Shown: positions 1-8,393, numbered from the stretch's first letter. The stretch: 64,000 bases of DNA from Bacteroides stercorirosoris (GCF_900142015.1 NZ_FQZN01000007.1:153794-217793), one strand, 5' to 3'. The notes: generated by a model from the sequence alone, not told the origin. A program made the numbers and translations.

Positions 1-1660
1 TCACACCCGATGAGAGGGCGGACTCCGATTCGTAGCTTTGCCACCTACCTAATCTATAAACTAACGCGCTAATTGTATGTTCTTTGGAAGGAGAAATCAG
101 CGGATGACGGAATTCCAGCGTAGTGCCCGGTTCAAGTATCAGGGCGTCACGTCCGGCCATACGTCCGGTGCGGGCTGCGCCTTCTTTGAGAGTGAAAGCT
201 CCTCCCAACATCCCTTCGTTGTTTTGCCATTCGCGACCATTCCAGTCGGCGGCAGTCAGTCCGAGCCATTGCTGCGGGGCGGAGGCTTCGATGCCGGAGA
301 ATACTTTGATGTTCCAGATGGCACCGCCGAAACCATTCTTTTGCCCACCGGTATAGGTGAGGCGGATGTAGCGGGCTTTGGCTTTTCCGAAGTCCACCAT
401 CGGACTGCCTGCCAGATGGTTGTTCCGTTTATCGGCAAAGATATTCCAGCGTTTTCCATCGGTGGAAGTTTCGAGGAGATATTGATAGAACTGCGTGCCG
501 TATTCAAATTGTGTCCAGATGGTTTGTATCGGTTGGCTACGTCCCAGGTCTATTTCAATCCATTCCTGTCCCATGCCGCGCGGACGCCACAAGGTGCCGT
601 TGTTATCATCTACGGCATATTCGGGGCGGAAATTGTCATCATAAGAGGAAGAGGCACGCACGCTTTTTCCAAAGGCGAGGTTGGTTGATTTAACAACGGA
701 AGGAGCCAGTGCGCCTACACCGTCATGAGTGGGGATGATTTTCTGAATCGTCCTGTCTGCATTGAATGTCATGCGGTCGATGCAAAGCTGGCGGTGGAAG
801 CCACGGTTGGAGTGCGGATTGTCGTGGCGGTGGTAGACGATGTAGTAGTTGTCGCCCTCCTGCAAGATGCTGTGGTGTCCGGGGCCGTGAATGGTGCCGT
901 TGGCATTGGTTTCGAGGATGCAACCGCCATATTTATAAGGACCTAAAGGCTGGTCCGCAGTGGCATATTGCACACGGTAGGTATGGTCGTGGCAGGAACC
1001 GGAAGAATACATGAAGTAGTAAGTTCCATTCCGCTTGATGACAAAGGGAGCTTCGAAGAAATCCGTTGCTTCGGTATTGGGGATGAGGCGGGTTTCGGTG
1101 AAACTTTTCAAGTCGGGCGCCAGTTTTCCGGCACCGCAGCCAAAGCCTTTGTATATCCCCCAGGTACCCCAGTACATGTATACCGAACCATCATCATCTA
1201 CGAAAGTCTGTCCGTCCAGTGTGATGGCATTTGTTACAAAACGGTCCGGAATGAGGACTGCTTCGCTTTCTCCCAGAATGTTCTTCCACGGTCCGCGCGG
1301 AGTTTCCCCTACACCGCAATGGATAATGCAGGGCTGGCAATAGAAATAGTAATACTTGCCATCGGTGTGCTGCATCACGTCGGGAGCCCATATCCAGTGG
1401 CTGTCGGGCCAGTTCATGGGCATCAGGGTCCAGTTTACGAAGTCTTTGCTGGTCCATACCTGGGCAGGGCCAAAGCCGGCACCGCTACCGTCGGTTGTGG
1501 CATACATATAATAAGTGTCACCAAACTTCTTTATAGTAGGGTCGGCAAAGTATCCGGGGATGACGGGATTACCTGCGCCCGGGGTATTGAAGGCGTTCTG
1601 CGAGAAGACGGAGAGTATTCCCAGTAAGAGGGAAGCTGTCAAAAAGATGATTCTATTCAT
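1..1660 (-). CDS. GH43-family glycosidase with C-terminal carbohydrate-binding modules (3' end beyond window)
   Basis: Reading the minus strand from an ATG at 1660 gives an open frame of 553 residues that runs off the left edge without a stop. It opens with a signal peptide ending near SVFSQ. The catalytic part is a GH43 five-bladed propeller: the base Asp40 is in GYFADPT, a WIWAPDV blade motif and a LDGQTFVDDDG motif follow, and the acid Glu203 is in DFFEAPFV. A GPGHHS motif carries the buried His. From about residue 320 a discoidin (F5/8 type C)-like domain follows (IEIDLGR, YIRLTYTG), then a LamG-like stretch that is truncated here. GH43 enzymes are mostly exo-acting arabinofuranosidases or xylosidases, so release of terminal L-arabinose fits the neighbouring GH127. 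It is probably co-transcribed with the GH97 gene upstream. Exact subfamily and linkage cannot be told. Confidence 0.85.
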   Translation of the reverse strand, partial: MNRIIFLTASLLLGILSVFSQNAFNTPGAGNPVIPGYFADPTIKKFGDTYYMYATTDGSGAGFGPAQVWTSKDFVNWTLMPMNWPDSHWIWAPDVMQHTDGKYYYFYCQPCIIHCGVGETPRGPWKNILGESEAVLIPDRFVTNAITLDGQTFVDDDGSVYMYWGTWGIYKGFGCGAGKLAPDLKSFTETRLIPNTEATDFFEAPFVIKRNGTYYFMYSSGSCHDHTYRVQYATADQPLGPYKYGGCILETNANGTIHGPGHHSILQEGDNYYIVYHRHDNPHSNRGFHRQLCIDRMTFNADRTIQKIIPTHDGVGALAPSVVKSTNLAFGKSVRASSSYDDNFRPEYAVDDNNGTLWRPRGMGQEWIEIDLGRSQPIQTIWTQFEYGTQFYQYLLETSTDGKRWNIFADKRNNHLAGSPMVDFGKAKARYIRLTYTGGQKNGFGGAIWNIKVFSGIEASAPQQWLGLTAADWNGREWQNNEGMLGGAFTLKEGAARTGRMAGRDALILEPGTTLEFRHPLISPSKEHTISALVYRLGRWQSYESESALSSGV

Positions 1661-1679
1661 GCTGTTGCTTGATTGTTTT

Positions 1680-1970
1680 ATAAATGATAATTTACCAGCG
1701 TAGCGCTGGAGCAAGGTTTCCTTTCGGCATACTCATTGACGTGATAGTACCTGGTAGGCTGAAAGCCTTTTATCTTATAGCCCAGGGCAACGCCCTGGGG
1801 GATTGCCATGTGTTTCTCTTTGCGCCCTGTAAGGGCATAACAGCAACATGGGCTTTTGCCCTTACAGGGCGTAAGATTGTGGGAGCATCCATTACCCAGG
1901 GTGTTACCCTGGGCTATAAGATAAAAGCCTTTCAGGCTTAGGGGATGCACACTGATAAATTATCATTTAT
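1680..1970. repeat. Nested palindromic (REP-like) repeat element, about 290 bp
   Basis: The element is bounded by a perfect 15-bp inverted repeat (1680-1694 against 1956-1970). Inside are nested arms. A roughly 28-bp arm at 1755-1782 pairs imperfectly with 1912-1940. CCCAGGGCAACGCCCTGGG at 1780-1798 is itself a hairpin and pairs with CCCAGGGTGTTACCCTGGG near 1895-1913. An inner GCCCTGTAAGGGC hairpin near 1823-1835 pairs with its complement near 1858-1869. Both strands therefore translate into similar false peptides. It lies between the GH97 and GH43 genes of one transcription unit, so it could form a strong RNA structure that adjusts the level of the downstream gene. It resembles REP or palindromic repeats spread by single-strand transposases, but no transposase is nearby. 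Confidence 0.75.
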
Positions 1971-4695
1971 GTATTTCATTATTAATCGGTATTTCTATCT
2001 CATAAAAGTATTCTTTCAGTAACTTATACATATCCGGATCGTATGCTTTCAGCTTCACACGACGGTTCATGGAATTGTGCACTCCATTGGCAGGCTCGGC
2101 ATAGCGATTACAGTTAAAGAAAGACTGCACACATTCGGCAAAATATTCCTCTTTATTGCTTAAGGCATAAGTATTTGCCCATAATCCTTTTTCGCCTGCG
2201 TTTTTCCATAAAGCCTCCAACCGGTCATTGAAATCAGGTTCTACACCAACTATCCCTACCATGTGTATCAGATGAGCAAATTCATGAATCAGAATATTTT
2301 CGCCCGTATATTTATCTTGTGGTAAAGCCAACAGGTTCTCCTCTCCGCAACTGGCGGAGAATTCATCTTCCGGCGCACCTCCGAAACCTCGGGCACGCCA
2401 GTTCCAGTAAGCAATGCTGTCGGGAGAATTGCAGATATGGGCAAACTCCGGTAAGTCGCAAGTCGCTTCATCTTTCCCTATTACCATCACGTGGCAACCC
2501 ATCTTCACCATATGTGCTTTCACGTCAGGGCGTTTGGCCAGCATCAGACTGATAATATCACAGGCTTTCAGCAATGCCTCGTCGCTCACCCGCTCAGATG
2601 AAGTGACATATAAACCTTCCGTTTCAATGTATTTCTTATAGAAAGAAGGAATATTCTTGCCTTCGGGTATTGCCGTCACCGTTCCGCGTATCGGACAGGC
2701 TTCGAGCTTCATTGCAAATCCTCCTCCCGAAGCTAAATGCAATTTCATCCGGCTGTTTTTATCTATTGTGAGCGTTTCTGTGCGGTAATCTTCCGCCTGT
2801 TTGTTGGCGTTGATACCGTCAGTAAATAATGTGGCGGTGTAACAGGCATCTGTTGGCAGGAAAGAGAAGTCTATTTCCACATCCCGTTCATCCCAGTTTG
2901 TCATTCCGCCGATGTACCAGTTGATGTCTTTCTTACGAACACTCACAATGTATTCTCCTAATTTGCCTGCGGCGATAAAAGTAGAATCAGTTTCTACAGG
3001 AATGGAAGTGATGAAATCTACACATTCCTGTTCATTCAGATAATTTATCGGTGCATCGCACAGCATGGTGAGGGGGGAGTCATGCACGATATAGGCAGCC
3101 AGTTGATGGCAACGGGTTCCCATGCTCATTGGCGTATAGTAAACGGCACGCCAGTCTACTTTTGTGGCATTACGCATAGCTCCCGGAGTGTAGTCTACCG
3201 GACCTGCCATCATACGGATGTAGGGGAAAGTGACATCATAAAGCGGCATGTTATTTTTAATGTCCGTCCATTTCACTTCTTCCATGCCGAAGAGGCTTTC
3301 GAAGTTGATGATGTTCGGATAAGTACGATTGATACCTGTCGGTTTATAGATGCCGTGCAGGTCGAGCGTCAGTTTATGCTTGGCGGTGGCTTCGGCAATA
3401 CGATATACCATTTCAACGGCTGTCTGGTCGTCGCGGTCGAGGAAGTCGACTTTAAAACCTTTGATGCCCATGTCGGAGTACTTCTTGCAAGCAGTTTCCA
3501 GTTGGCTGTCGAGTACGTTGAATACTGTCCAGAGTATGAGTTCCACTCCCTTCTCCTTTCCGTAAGCAACCAGTTCCGGGAGGTTCAGTTCGGGAATGAC
3601 GGTCAGCATATCACCGCTTTTGGGGGCGTACCAGCCTTCGTCGAGCACAATAAACTCGATGCCGTTGCGGCTGGCGAAATCTATATAATATTTGTAGGTA
3701 TCCATATTGATACCTGCCTTGAAGGGGACACCTTTCAGATTCCAGTCATTCCACCAGTCCCAGGCCACTTTCCCGGTTTTTATCCAGGAAGTGTCGCCTA
3801 TGCGGTTGGGGGATGTCAGTGCATAAACCAGATTGTTGACGGGCATATCCGTATCTTTTTCCGTCACAGCCAGCACACGCCAGGGATAAGGACGGGCGCC
3901 TTTGCTGCGGGCTATGAAATCAGTTGTCTCTGTCACATACTCCTGTCTGCGCCAGGGGTAGAAATCTGTCTTGGTGGGGTAGGAGGCAAATACTCCTTTC
4001 AGGGAGTAAGTTGACGAGGGGGCAACCTTCTTCACAAACATACCCGGATAAGCTTCGAGGTCAGACTCCAATATCGTCAGTTTGGCTTTACCACAGTCCA
4101 CGGTTACGGGCAGGAAAGCCGGTTTTGGCTGTGCCTTCGATAGTGGGGTGATGTCGTAGACATTCTGGAAAGCCATTGCCATTGGCTTCTTATCGTTGGT
4201 TGTATAAGGAAGATAGGCTGTGTAATCCTGATTGAAGTTGAATTCTGCCACTTCCTCTTTGATAGTTACTTCTGTCTTTTGTGTTGTGTAAAAACGATAA
4301 GCCACTCCTTCATTATATGCGCGGAAGGTAATGCCGAAATCACCTTTCAGCTTCAAGTTGAGTTCATTGTATATGGCTATGAACTCCTTGAAGCGATAGA
4401 AAGGAGATGCTACATTATCCCTGACCTTTTTCCTTTTAATACCTGTTACCTGAGAATTGTTTCCTATTGTAGTTCCGTCTGCCAGAACTAATCCTATGTT
4501 AGAATGAGAGAGAATTGTATCGTTTTCGTACATCACTTGATAAGACAGTTTGTCTCCGGTAGTAACTTCTACCTTCAACTTCCCATCAGGAGAGGAGAGC
4601 GCATATTTCTTTCCGGGAGCTGCCCCGAGTGGATTATTCCCGAAGTATAAAAACAAGGAAATAACGACTAATTTGAGAGATGTGTAGTTTTTCAT
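1963..4695 (-). CDS. GH97 glycosidase fused to a lethal-factor-like HExxH metallopeptidase domain
   Basis: A 910-residue exported protein with an N-terminal signal peptide. Residues about 30-660 form a GH97 enzyme: N-terminal beta-sandwich, (beta/alpha)8 barrel and C-terminal beta domain. In the barrel, GFKVDFLDRDDQ places Asp417 where the nucleophile of retaining GH97 alpha-galactosidases lies (Asp415 in Bacteroides BtGH97b), and Glu466/Glu472-473 (NFES, GMEEVKW) are acid/base candidates. This points to the retaining, alpha-galactosidase-like branch rather than the SusB branch. Residues about 690-910 are additional: HEFAH at 804-808 and a downstream NKEEYFAE with Glu854 match the zinc site layout of anthrax-lethal-factor-like peptidases (HExxH...EFFAE). 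GH97 proteins normally end near 650-700 residues, so the fusion is unusual. Glycosidase assignment is firm; protease activity is inferred. Confidence 0.88.
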   Translation of the reverse strand: MKNYTSLKLVVISLFLYFGNNPLGAAPGKKYALSSPDGKLKVEVTTGDKLSYQVMYENDTILSHSNIGLVLADGTTIGNNSQVTGIKRKKVRDNVASPFYRFKEFIAIYNELNLKLKGDFGITFRAYNEGVAYRFYTTQKTEVTIKEEVAEFNFNQDYTAYLPYTTNDKKPMAMAFQNVYDITPLSKAQPKPAFLPVTVDCGKAKLTILESDLEAYPGMFVKKVAPSSTYSLKGVFASYPTKTDFYPWRRQEYVTETTDFIARSKGARPYPWRVLAVTEKDTDMPVNNLVYALTSPNRIGDTSWIKTGKVAWDWWNDWNLKGVPFKAGINMDTYKYYIDFASRNGIEFIVLDEGWYAPKSGDMLTVIPELNLPELVAYGKEKGVELILWTVFNVLDSQLETACKKYSDMGIKGFKVDFLDRDDQTAVEMVYRIAEATAKHKLTLDLHGIYKPTGINRTYPNIINFESLFGMEEVKWTDIKNNMPLYDVTFPYIRMMAGPVDYTPGAMRNATKVDWRAVYYTPMSMGTRCHQLAAYIVHDSPLTMLCDAPINYLNEQECVDFITSIPVETDSTFIAAGKLGEYIVSVRKKDINWYIGGMTNWDERDVEIDFSFLPTDACYTATLFTDGINANKQAEDYRTETLTIDKNSRMKLHLASGGGFAMKLEACPIRGTVTAIPEGKNIPSFYKKYIETEGLYVTSSERVSDEALLKACDIISLMLAKRPDVKAHMVKMGCHVMVIGKDEATCDLPEFAHICNSPDSIAYWNWRARGFGGAPEDEFSASCGEENLLALPQDKYTGENILIHEFAHLIHMVGIVGVEPDFNDRLEALWKNAGEKGLWANTYALSNKEEYFAECVQSFFNCNRYAEPANGVHNSMNRRVKLKAYDPDMYKLLKEYFYEIEIPINNEIHK

Positions 4696-4725
4696 AATCG
4701 ATTAGCTCTTCATTTGGTTCGTGTG

Positions 4726-4733
4726 CAAAGTAA
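4726..4733 (-). promoter_or_regulatory. Candidate -7 promoter box of the GH97 gene
   Basis: On the minus strand this reads TTACTTTG, one base from the Bacteroides -7 consensus TAnnTTTG. It lies about 31 bases before the GH97 start codon at 4695. No good -33 TTTG is seen at the usual 19-base spacing, so the promoter may need an activator such as the HTCS. Confidence 0.4.
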
Positions 4734-4782
4734 ACGAAAAAAGGATGAACGGAAGGACTGAATAATATAATGTAATAAAAGA

Positions 4783-4861
4783 ATAGTCCAAGAATCGCCC
4801 TTTTGTGGCATTCTTGGACTATGTTTGGATTATCTTTTTAGTCTTTGGACTATTTTTGCAT
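4783..4861. promoter_or_regulatory. Cluster of TAGTCCAA boxes and 13-bp inverted repeat (possible activator site)
   Basis: ATAGTCCAAGAAT at 4783-4795 and its exact complement at 4810-4822 form a 13-bp inverted repeat with a 14-base loop. The core TAGTCCAA recurs on the minus strand at 4814-4821, 4825-4832 (one change) and 4845-4852, i.e. 11 and 20 bases apart, near one and two helical turns. A 14-mer GACTATTTTTGCAT at 4848-4861 is repeated exactly at 5791-5804 in front of the GH127 operon. This layout, upstream of GH97, suits binding of the locus HTCS. A terminator function for the hicAB transcript is also possible. Confidence 0.5.
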
Positions 4862-4913
4862 AGGAGTCGATTAGGAATTACATCTCATAATCAGTTCCTT
4901 TAAGAGGGTACTT

Positions 4914-5252
4914 TTATAACATAGCTGTAATTTGCTTTTCCAATGCTTGCTTGATAAAAGCATTGATTGAGATTCCGGCACGTTGTGCCAACATTGCCAC
5001 ACGACTATGTATTTCAGGGGTTAGACGAACGTTTAATAATCCTGAGTAACTTTTATGTGGCTGTATTCCTTCCTCTTCGCAATATGCCAGATAATCATTG
5101 ACCGCCTCATGGAATGCTTCTGTTAATTCCTGAACGCTTTGTCCCTCAAAGTTGACCATTCCATTTATCCCTTCTATTTTGCCGAAGAAAATACTGTCCT
5201 CTTCACTGAAATTGACAGAACCAATGAAACCTTTGTACTTTAACGTGTTCAT
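4914..5252 (-). CDS. hicB: HicB-family antitoxin
   Basis: 112 residues. The N-terminal half (YKGFIGSVNFSEEDSIFFGKI) is the HicB partial RNase-H-like fold that binds and blocks the HicA toxin. The C-terminal part (LTPEIHSRVAMLAQRAGIS) is a ribbon-helix-helix DNA-binding domain that normally represses the hicAB promoter. It follows hicA after 16 bases on the same strand. Length and two-domain order are typical of the long HicB type (HicB_lk plus RHH). Confidence 0.9.
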   Translation of the reverse strand: MNTLKYKGFIGSVNFSEEDSIFFGKIEGINGMVNFEGQSVQELTEAFHEAVNDYLAYCEEEGIQPHKSYSGLLNVRLTPEIHSRVAMLAQRAGISINAFIKQALEKQITAML

Positions 5253-5268
5253 AATTATACTCCTTTCT

Positions 5269-5487
5269 TCATTTTATAAAACCTGCATCCGTCAAATCAT
5301 TCAGTACTTGCTTCATGGCATAACTTTTAATAATATTGCCGGGATGGGGTTTATGAATCATTATCGGGCGTTTATCTTCATTTTTAAAGATAACTCTCGA
5401 ACCGGAAGTTTTGCCTTTATTTGATTTTTTATAACCAAATATCAACAACAAACGCTCCATTTCCTCAAATGTAAAGTTTGTGGGCAA
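5269..5487 (-). CDS. hicA: HicA-family mRNA interferase toxin, catalytic His position changed
   Basis: 72 residues from a TTG start at 5487. The next Met (ATG at 5460) would remove part of the first helix, so the TTG start is preferred. The dsRNA-binding-like HicA fold is visible: FEEMERLLLIFGYKK, then SGSRVIFKN, then IMIHKPHPG and a final DLTDAGFI helix. HicA toxins normally cleave mRNA with a His in a GSHxxF motif; here the motif reads GSRVIF, so Arg replaces the usual His. The HKPHP motif is kept. It is the first gene of the hicA-hicB pair and is preceded by an inverted repeat at 5520-5540 that probably binds HicB. Family membership is clear; toxicity is uncertain. Confidence 0.85.
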   Translation of the reverse strand: MPTNFTFEEMERLLLIFGYKKSNKGKTSGSRVIFKNEDKRPIMIHKPHPGNIIKSYAMKQVLNDLTDAGFIK

Positions 5488-5519
5488 TGTCTTAAAAACG
5501 TTCGATAAGTTTTTGCGAA

Positions 5520-5540
5520 TGTAACTACAAAATAGTTACA
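5520..5540. promoter_or_regulatory. Inverted repeat, probable HicB operator
   Basis: TGTAACTA-caaaa-TAGTTACA is a perfect 8-5-8 inverted repeat centred 43 bases upstream of the hicA start. Toxin-antitoxin operons with ribbon-helix-helix antitoxins are normally autorepressed through such sites, so this is the likely hicAB operator. Not tested by anything other than position and symmetry. Confidence 0.6.
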
Positions 5541-5623
5541 ATCCAATGAAGGTAGGTATAAAGTATACAAAAAATATTCATAATTACTCGAAAATGAATG
5601 AATTTATACTCTGTTCCCTTCTT

Positions 5624-5697
5624 GGAATGCACTTGCTCCGTACTTTCTCCGTGTAGAGGTACCTCTACACGGAGAAAGTACGGAGCAAGTGCATTCC
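5624..5697. repeat. 74-bp perfect palindrome with no spacer
   Basis: Bases 5624-5660 and 5661-5697 are exact reverse complements (37-bp arms, no loop), centred on AGGTACCT; pairing stops at 5623/5698. Nothing nearby explains it: there is no transposase, no poly-T tract and no gene overlapping it. It sits between hicAB and the GH127 promoter. Perfect spacerless palindromes of this length can extrude cruciforms and are attacked by SbcCD-type nucleases, so persistence suggests recent origin or selection. An inverted duplication made during replication is an alternative. Confidence 0.95.
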
Positions 5698-5793
5698 GGG
5701 TGCGGTTCGGGTATAATATCTACAGCCATGAAAAAATAATCCAAGCTAATACAATAATAATCTAAATATCCTCCAGAGCCTTTGTGATCCGAC

Positions 5794-5801
5794 TATTTTT
5801 G
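5794..5801 (+). promoter_or_regulatory. Candidate -7 promoter box for the GH127-SusCD operon
   Basis: TATTTTTG matches the Bacteroides -7 consensus TAnnTTTG and lies 88 bases before the GH127 start codon. It is part of a 14-mer that also occurs at 4848-4861. No TTTG is found at the usual -33 spacing, consistent with a positively controlled PUL promoter. Confidence 0.45.
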
Positions 5802-5888
5802 CATTCATATGGACTTTCGTTTTATTCAGTTTAAGATAAATCCTTTTCCTTTGCCGTACACTTTTGGTAACGAACTAAAAATACATAT

Positions 5889-8324
5889 ATGAAGAAACGA
5901 ATCCAATTCCTTTTCGGTAGCATCGCCCTCCTGGGCATGAGTGCTTGCAGCGAACCCTACGTTCAGCCTGATGCTCCGATTAAAGAAGTTCCTTTTACAC
6001 AAGTTCACCTGAACGATAACTTCTGGACTCCGCGTATTGAAACCAATCGTACAGTCTCCATACCTTCCGCATTTAAAGAATGTGAGAAGAACGGGCGCTT
6101 CGATAACTTTGCCATTGCCGGAGGATTAATGAAAGGCGAACACCGTGGTGATTTCTCTTTTGACGATACCGATCCTTATAAGATAATAGAAGGAGCCTCC
6201 TACTCGCTGGCTGTGAAGTATGACAAAGCACTGGATGCTTATCTGGATAGTGTCATCTCCCTTATCGCAGCCGCTCAGGAACCGGACGGCTATCTCACTA
6301 CGTGCGTAACTAATAAATGCTACCGCCTTTCCGGTTGGTGGGGAACGCATCGTTGGGAAAAAATCAATAGTCACGAACTTTATAATAGCGGTCACTTGTA
6401 CGAAGCTGCCGTTGCACACTATCGCGCGACAGGTAAACGCTCTCTGCTTGATGTCGCTATCAAAAATGCTGACCTTGTTTGTCAGGTATTTGGTCCGAGT
6501 GAAGGACAAAAGCATGTTCCTTCGGGACACCCCATCGCCGAAATGGCGCTTGCTAAATTATATAAAGTGACAGGTGACGAGAAATATCTGAAAATGGCTA
6601 AATATTTCGTGGAGGAAACCGGACGCGGAACAGACGGTCATCGTCTCAGCGAATACAGTCAGGATCACAAACCTATTTTGCAGCAAGACGAAATCGTAGG
6701 CCATGCCGTGCGTGCCGGATACCTTTATTCGGGTGTTGCCGATGTGGCTGCCCTGACCCAGGACACAGCTTACTTTAACGCACTGAGTCGTATTTGGGAG
6801 AATATGGCAAGCAAGAAACTCTTTATTACCGGAGGTATAGGTTCCCGTCCGCAGGGGGAAGGCTTTGGACCTAACTATGAACTGAACAATCATACCGCAT
6901 ATTGCGAAACTTGTGCAGCCATCGCCAATGTTTATTGGAATCACCGCATGTTTCTGGCTACGGGAAACGCCAAATATGCCGATGTGTTGGAACGTGCACT
7001 TTATAATGGTGTGATTTCGGGTGTCTCCCTTAGCGGTGACAAGTTCTTCTATGATAATCCGCTCGAATCTATGGGGCAGCACGAACGCCAGCATTGGTTT
7101 GGTTGTGCTTGCTGTCCGGGTAATGTAACTCGCTTCATGGCTTCCGTACCTTATTATATGTATGCCACTCAGGGTAATGATATTTATGTTAACCTTTATA
7201 TCCAGAGTAAAGCTGACCTTAATACAGACAGCAATAATGTAGCTTTGGAACAGACTACTGAATATCCTTGGGAAGGAAAGGTTTCCATCTTAGTTACTCC
7301 TGAGAAAGAGCAGGAATTTGCTTTACGTTTTCGTATCCCGGGTTGGGCGCAGGATGCTCCCGTACCGACGGATCTTTACTCATTTACTGATAAGGCAGGT
7401 GCTTACAGCATCTCTGTTAACGGTAAGAAAGCAAATGCCAAACAATATGATGGCTACGCTACTATTTCACGTACCTGGAAAGCGGGTGATGTGGTAGAAA
7501 TCAACCTTCCGATGGATGTGCGCCGTATTAAAGCCAATGATAATGTGGAAGATGATCGTGGTAAACTGGCTATCGAACGTGGTCCTATCGTGTTCTGTCT
7601 GGAGGGCAAAGATCAGGCTGACAGCACTGTTTTCAACAAGTTTATTCCTGATGCCACTCCAATGGAAGCAGCTTACGATGCTAATCTGTTGAACGGTGTG
7701 GTGGTGCTGACCGGTAATGTGAAAGAAGTGGGTAAAGATGGTAGTGTGAAAGAGGTTCCTTTCAAAGCCATTCCTTATTCAACCTGGAATAATCGTGGTG
7801 CAGACCAAATGGCAGTTTGGATTCCTGAAGCTGCCGAGTATGCTCGTCCCATTCCCGAACCGACAATTGCCAGCAAGGCACGGACTCTGATGATACAGGC
7901 TCCTATCCAAAAAGATGCTCCTGAATCAGCCTCTGTAGAAAGCTGGGCATGGGGAGTGAACGACCAATGGGAACCGAAACGTTCGTCGGATATTTCTAAG
8001 CCTTACCACTATTGGTGGTTGAGAAACGGAACGCTGGAAACGCTGGCTTACCAATTTGATCAGCCTTATACCGTTTCAAACGTACAGGTTTATTGGCTGG
8101 ATTTCGATCATTACGATGGGAACTTCCGCGTGCCGGAAAGCTGGAAACTCTACTATAAAGATGGTAAAACTTGGAAAGAAGTAGAGGCATTGAATGGCTA
8201 TGTGGTGAAGAAGGACTGCTACAATAGTCTTGACTTTAAACCGGTAAAAACGACAGGATTGAAAATTGCCGCTCAGTTGCAGAAAGGTGCTTCGGGCGGG
8301 GTGATTGAATGGAAAGTAAACTAA
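5889..8324 (+). CDS. GH127-family beta-L-arabinofuranosidase lipoprotein
   Basis: 811 residues. The signal peptide ends in LGMSAC, a lipobox, so it is a membrane-anchored lipoprotein. The (alpha/alpha)6-barrel of GH127 (DUF1680) fills residues about 35-640. The family's zinc-cysteine active site is complete: AYCETC gives Glu340 and Cys342, and GCACCPGN gives Cys408 and Cys409, matching Glu338, Cys340, Cys417 and Cys418 of bifidobacterial HypBA1. A discoidin-like beta-sandwich follows at about 690-811. Characterised GH127 members remove terminal beta-L-arabinofuranose, notably from hydroxyproline-linked arabino-oligosaccharides of plant extensin. It is the first gene of the plus-strand operon, 69 bases before the SusC gene. 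Exact substrate is inferred. Confidence 0.9.
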   Translation: MKKRIQFLFGSIALLGMSACSEPYVQPDAPIKEVPFTQVHLNDNFWTPRIETNRTVSIPSAFKECEKNGRFDNFAIAGGLMKGEHRGDFSFDDTDPYKIIEGASYSLAVKYDKALDAYLDSVISLIAAAQEPDGYLTTCVTNKCYRLSGWWGTHRWEKINSHELYNSGHLYEAAVAHYRATGKRSLLDVAIKNADLVCQVFGPSEGQKHVPSGHPIAEMALAKLYKVTGDEKYLKMAKYFVEETGRGTDGHRLSEYSQDHKPILQQDEIVGHAVRAGYLYSGVADVAALTQDTAYFNALSRIWENMASKKLFITGGIGSRPQGEGFGPNYELNNHTAYCETCAAIANVYWNHRMFLATGNAKYADVLERALYNGVISGVSLSGDKFFYDNPLESMGQHERQHWFGCACCPGNVTRFMASVPYYMYATQGNDIYVNLYIQSKADLNTDSNNVALEQTTEYPWEGKVSILVTPEKEQEFALRFRIPGWAQDAPVPTDLYSFTDKAGAYSISVNGKKANAKQYDGYATISRTWKAGDVVEINLPMDVRRIKANDNVEDDRGKLAIERGPIVFCLEGKDQADSTVFNKFIPDATPMEAAYDANLLNGVVVLTGNVKEVGKDGSVKEVPFKAIPYSTWNNRGADQMAVWIPEAAEYARPIPEPTIASKARTLMIQAPIQKDAPESASVESWAWGVNDQWEPKRSSDISKPYHYWWLRNGTLETLAYQFDQPYTVSNVQVYWLDFDHYDGNFRVPESWKLYYKDGKTWKEVEALNGYVVKKDCYNSLDFKPVKTTGLKIAAQLQKGASGGVIEWKVN

Positions 8325-8393
8325 ATCCATTTTTTTAAAATTAAAAAATAATAACTTGTAATTGAATAGTAACCTTTTAATTAAAGATGTAAT

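Noticed and set aside
968..1627. 219-codon and 203-codon (77-688) plus-strand frames at the left edge
   Set aside because: Both are antisense to the GH43 gene, which has all catalytic motifs and runs off the window.
1684..1950. Two opposite 85-90 codon frames with similar peptides
   Set aside because: The similarity on both strands is a product of the nested inverted repeats, not of coding.
3082..4014. 310-codon open frame on the plus strand
   Set aside because: It lies entirely antisense to the GH97 barrel, with no domain features; the minus-strand gene explains it.
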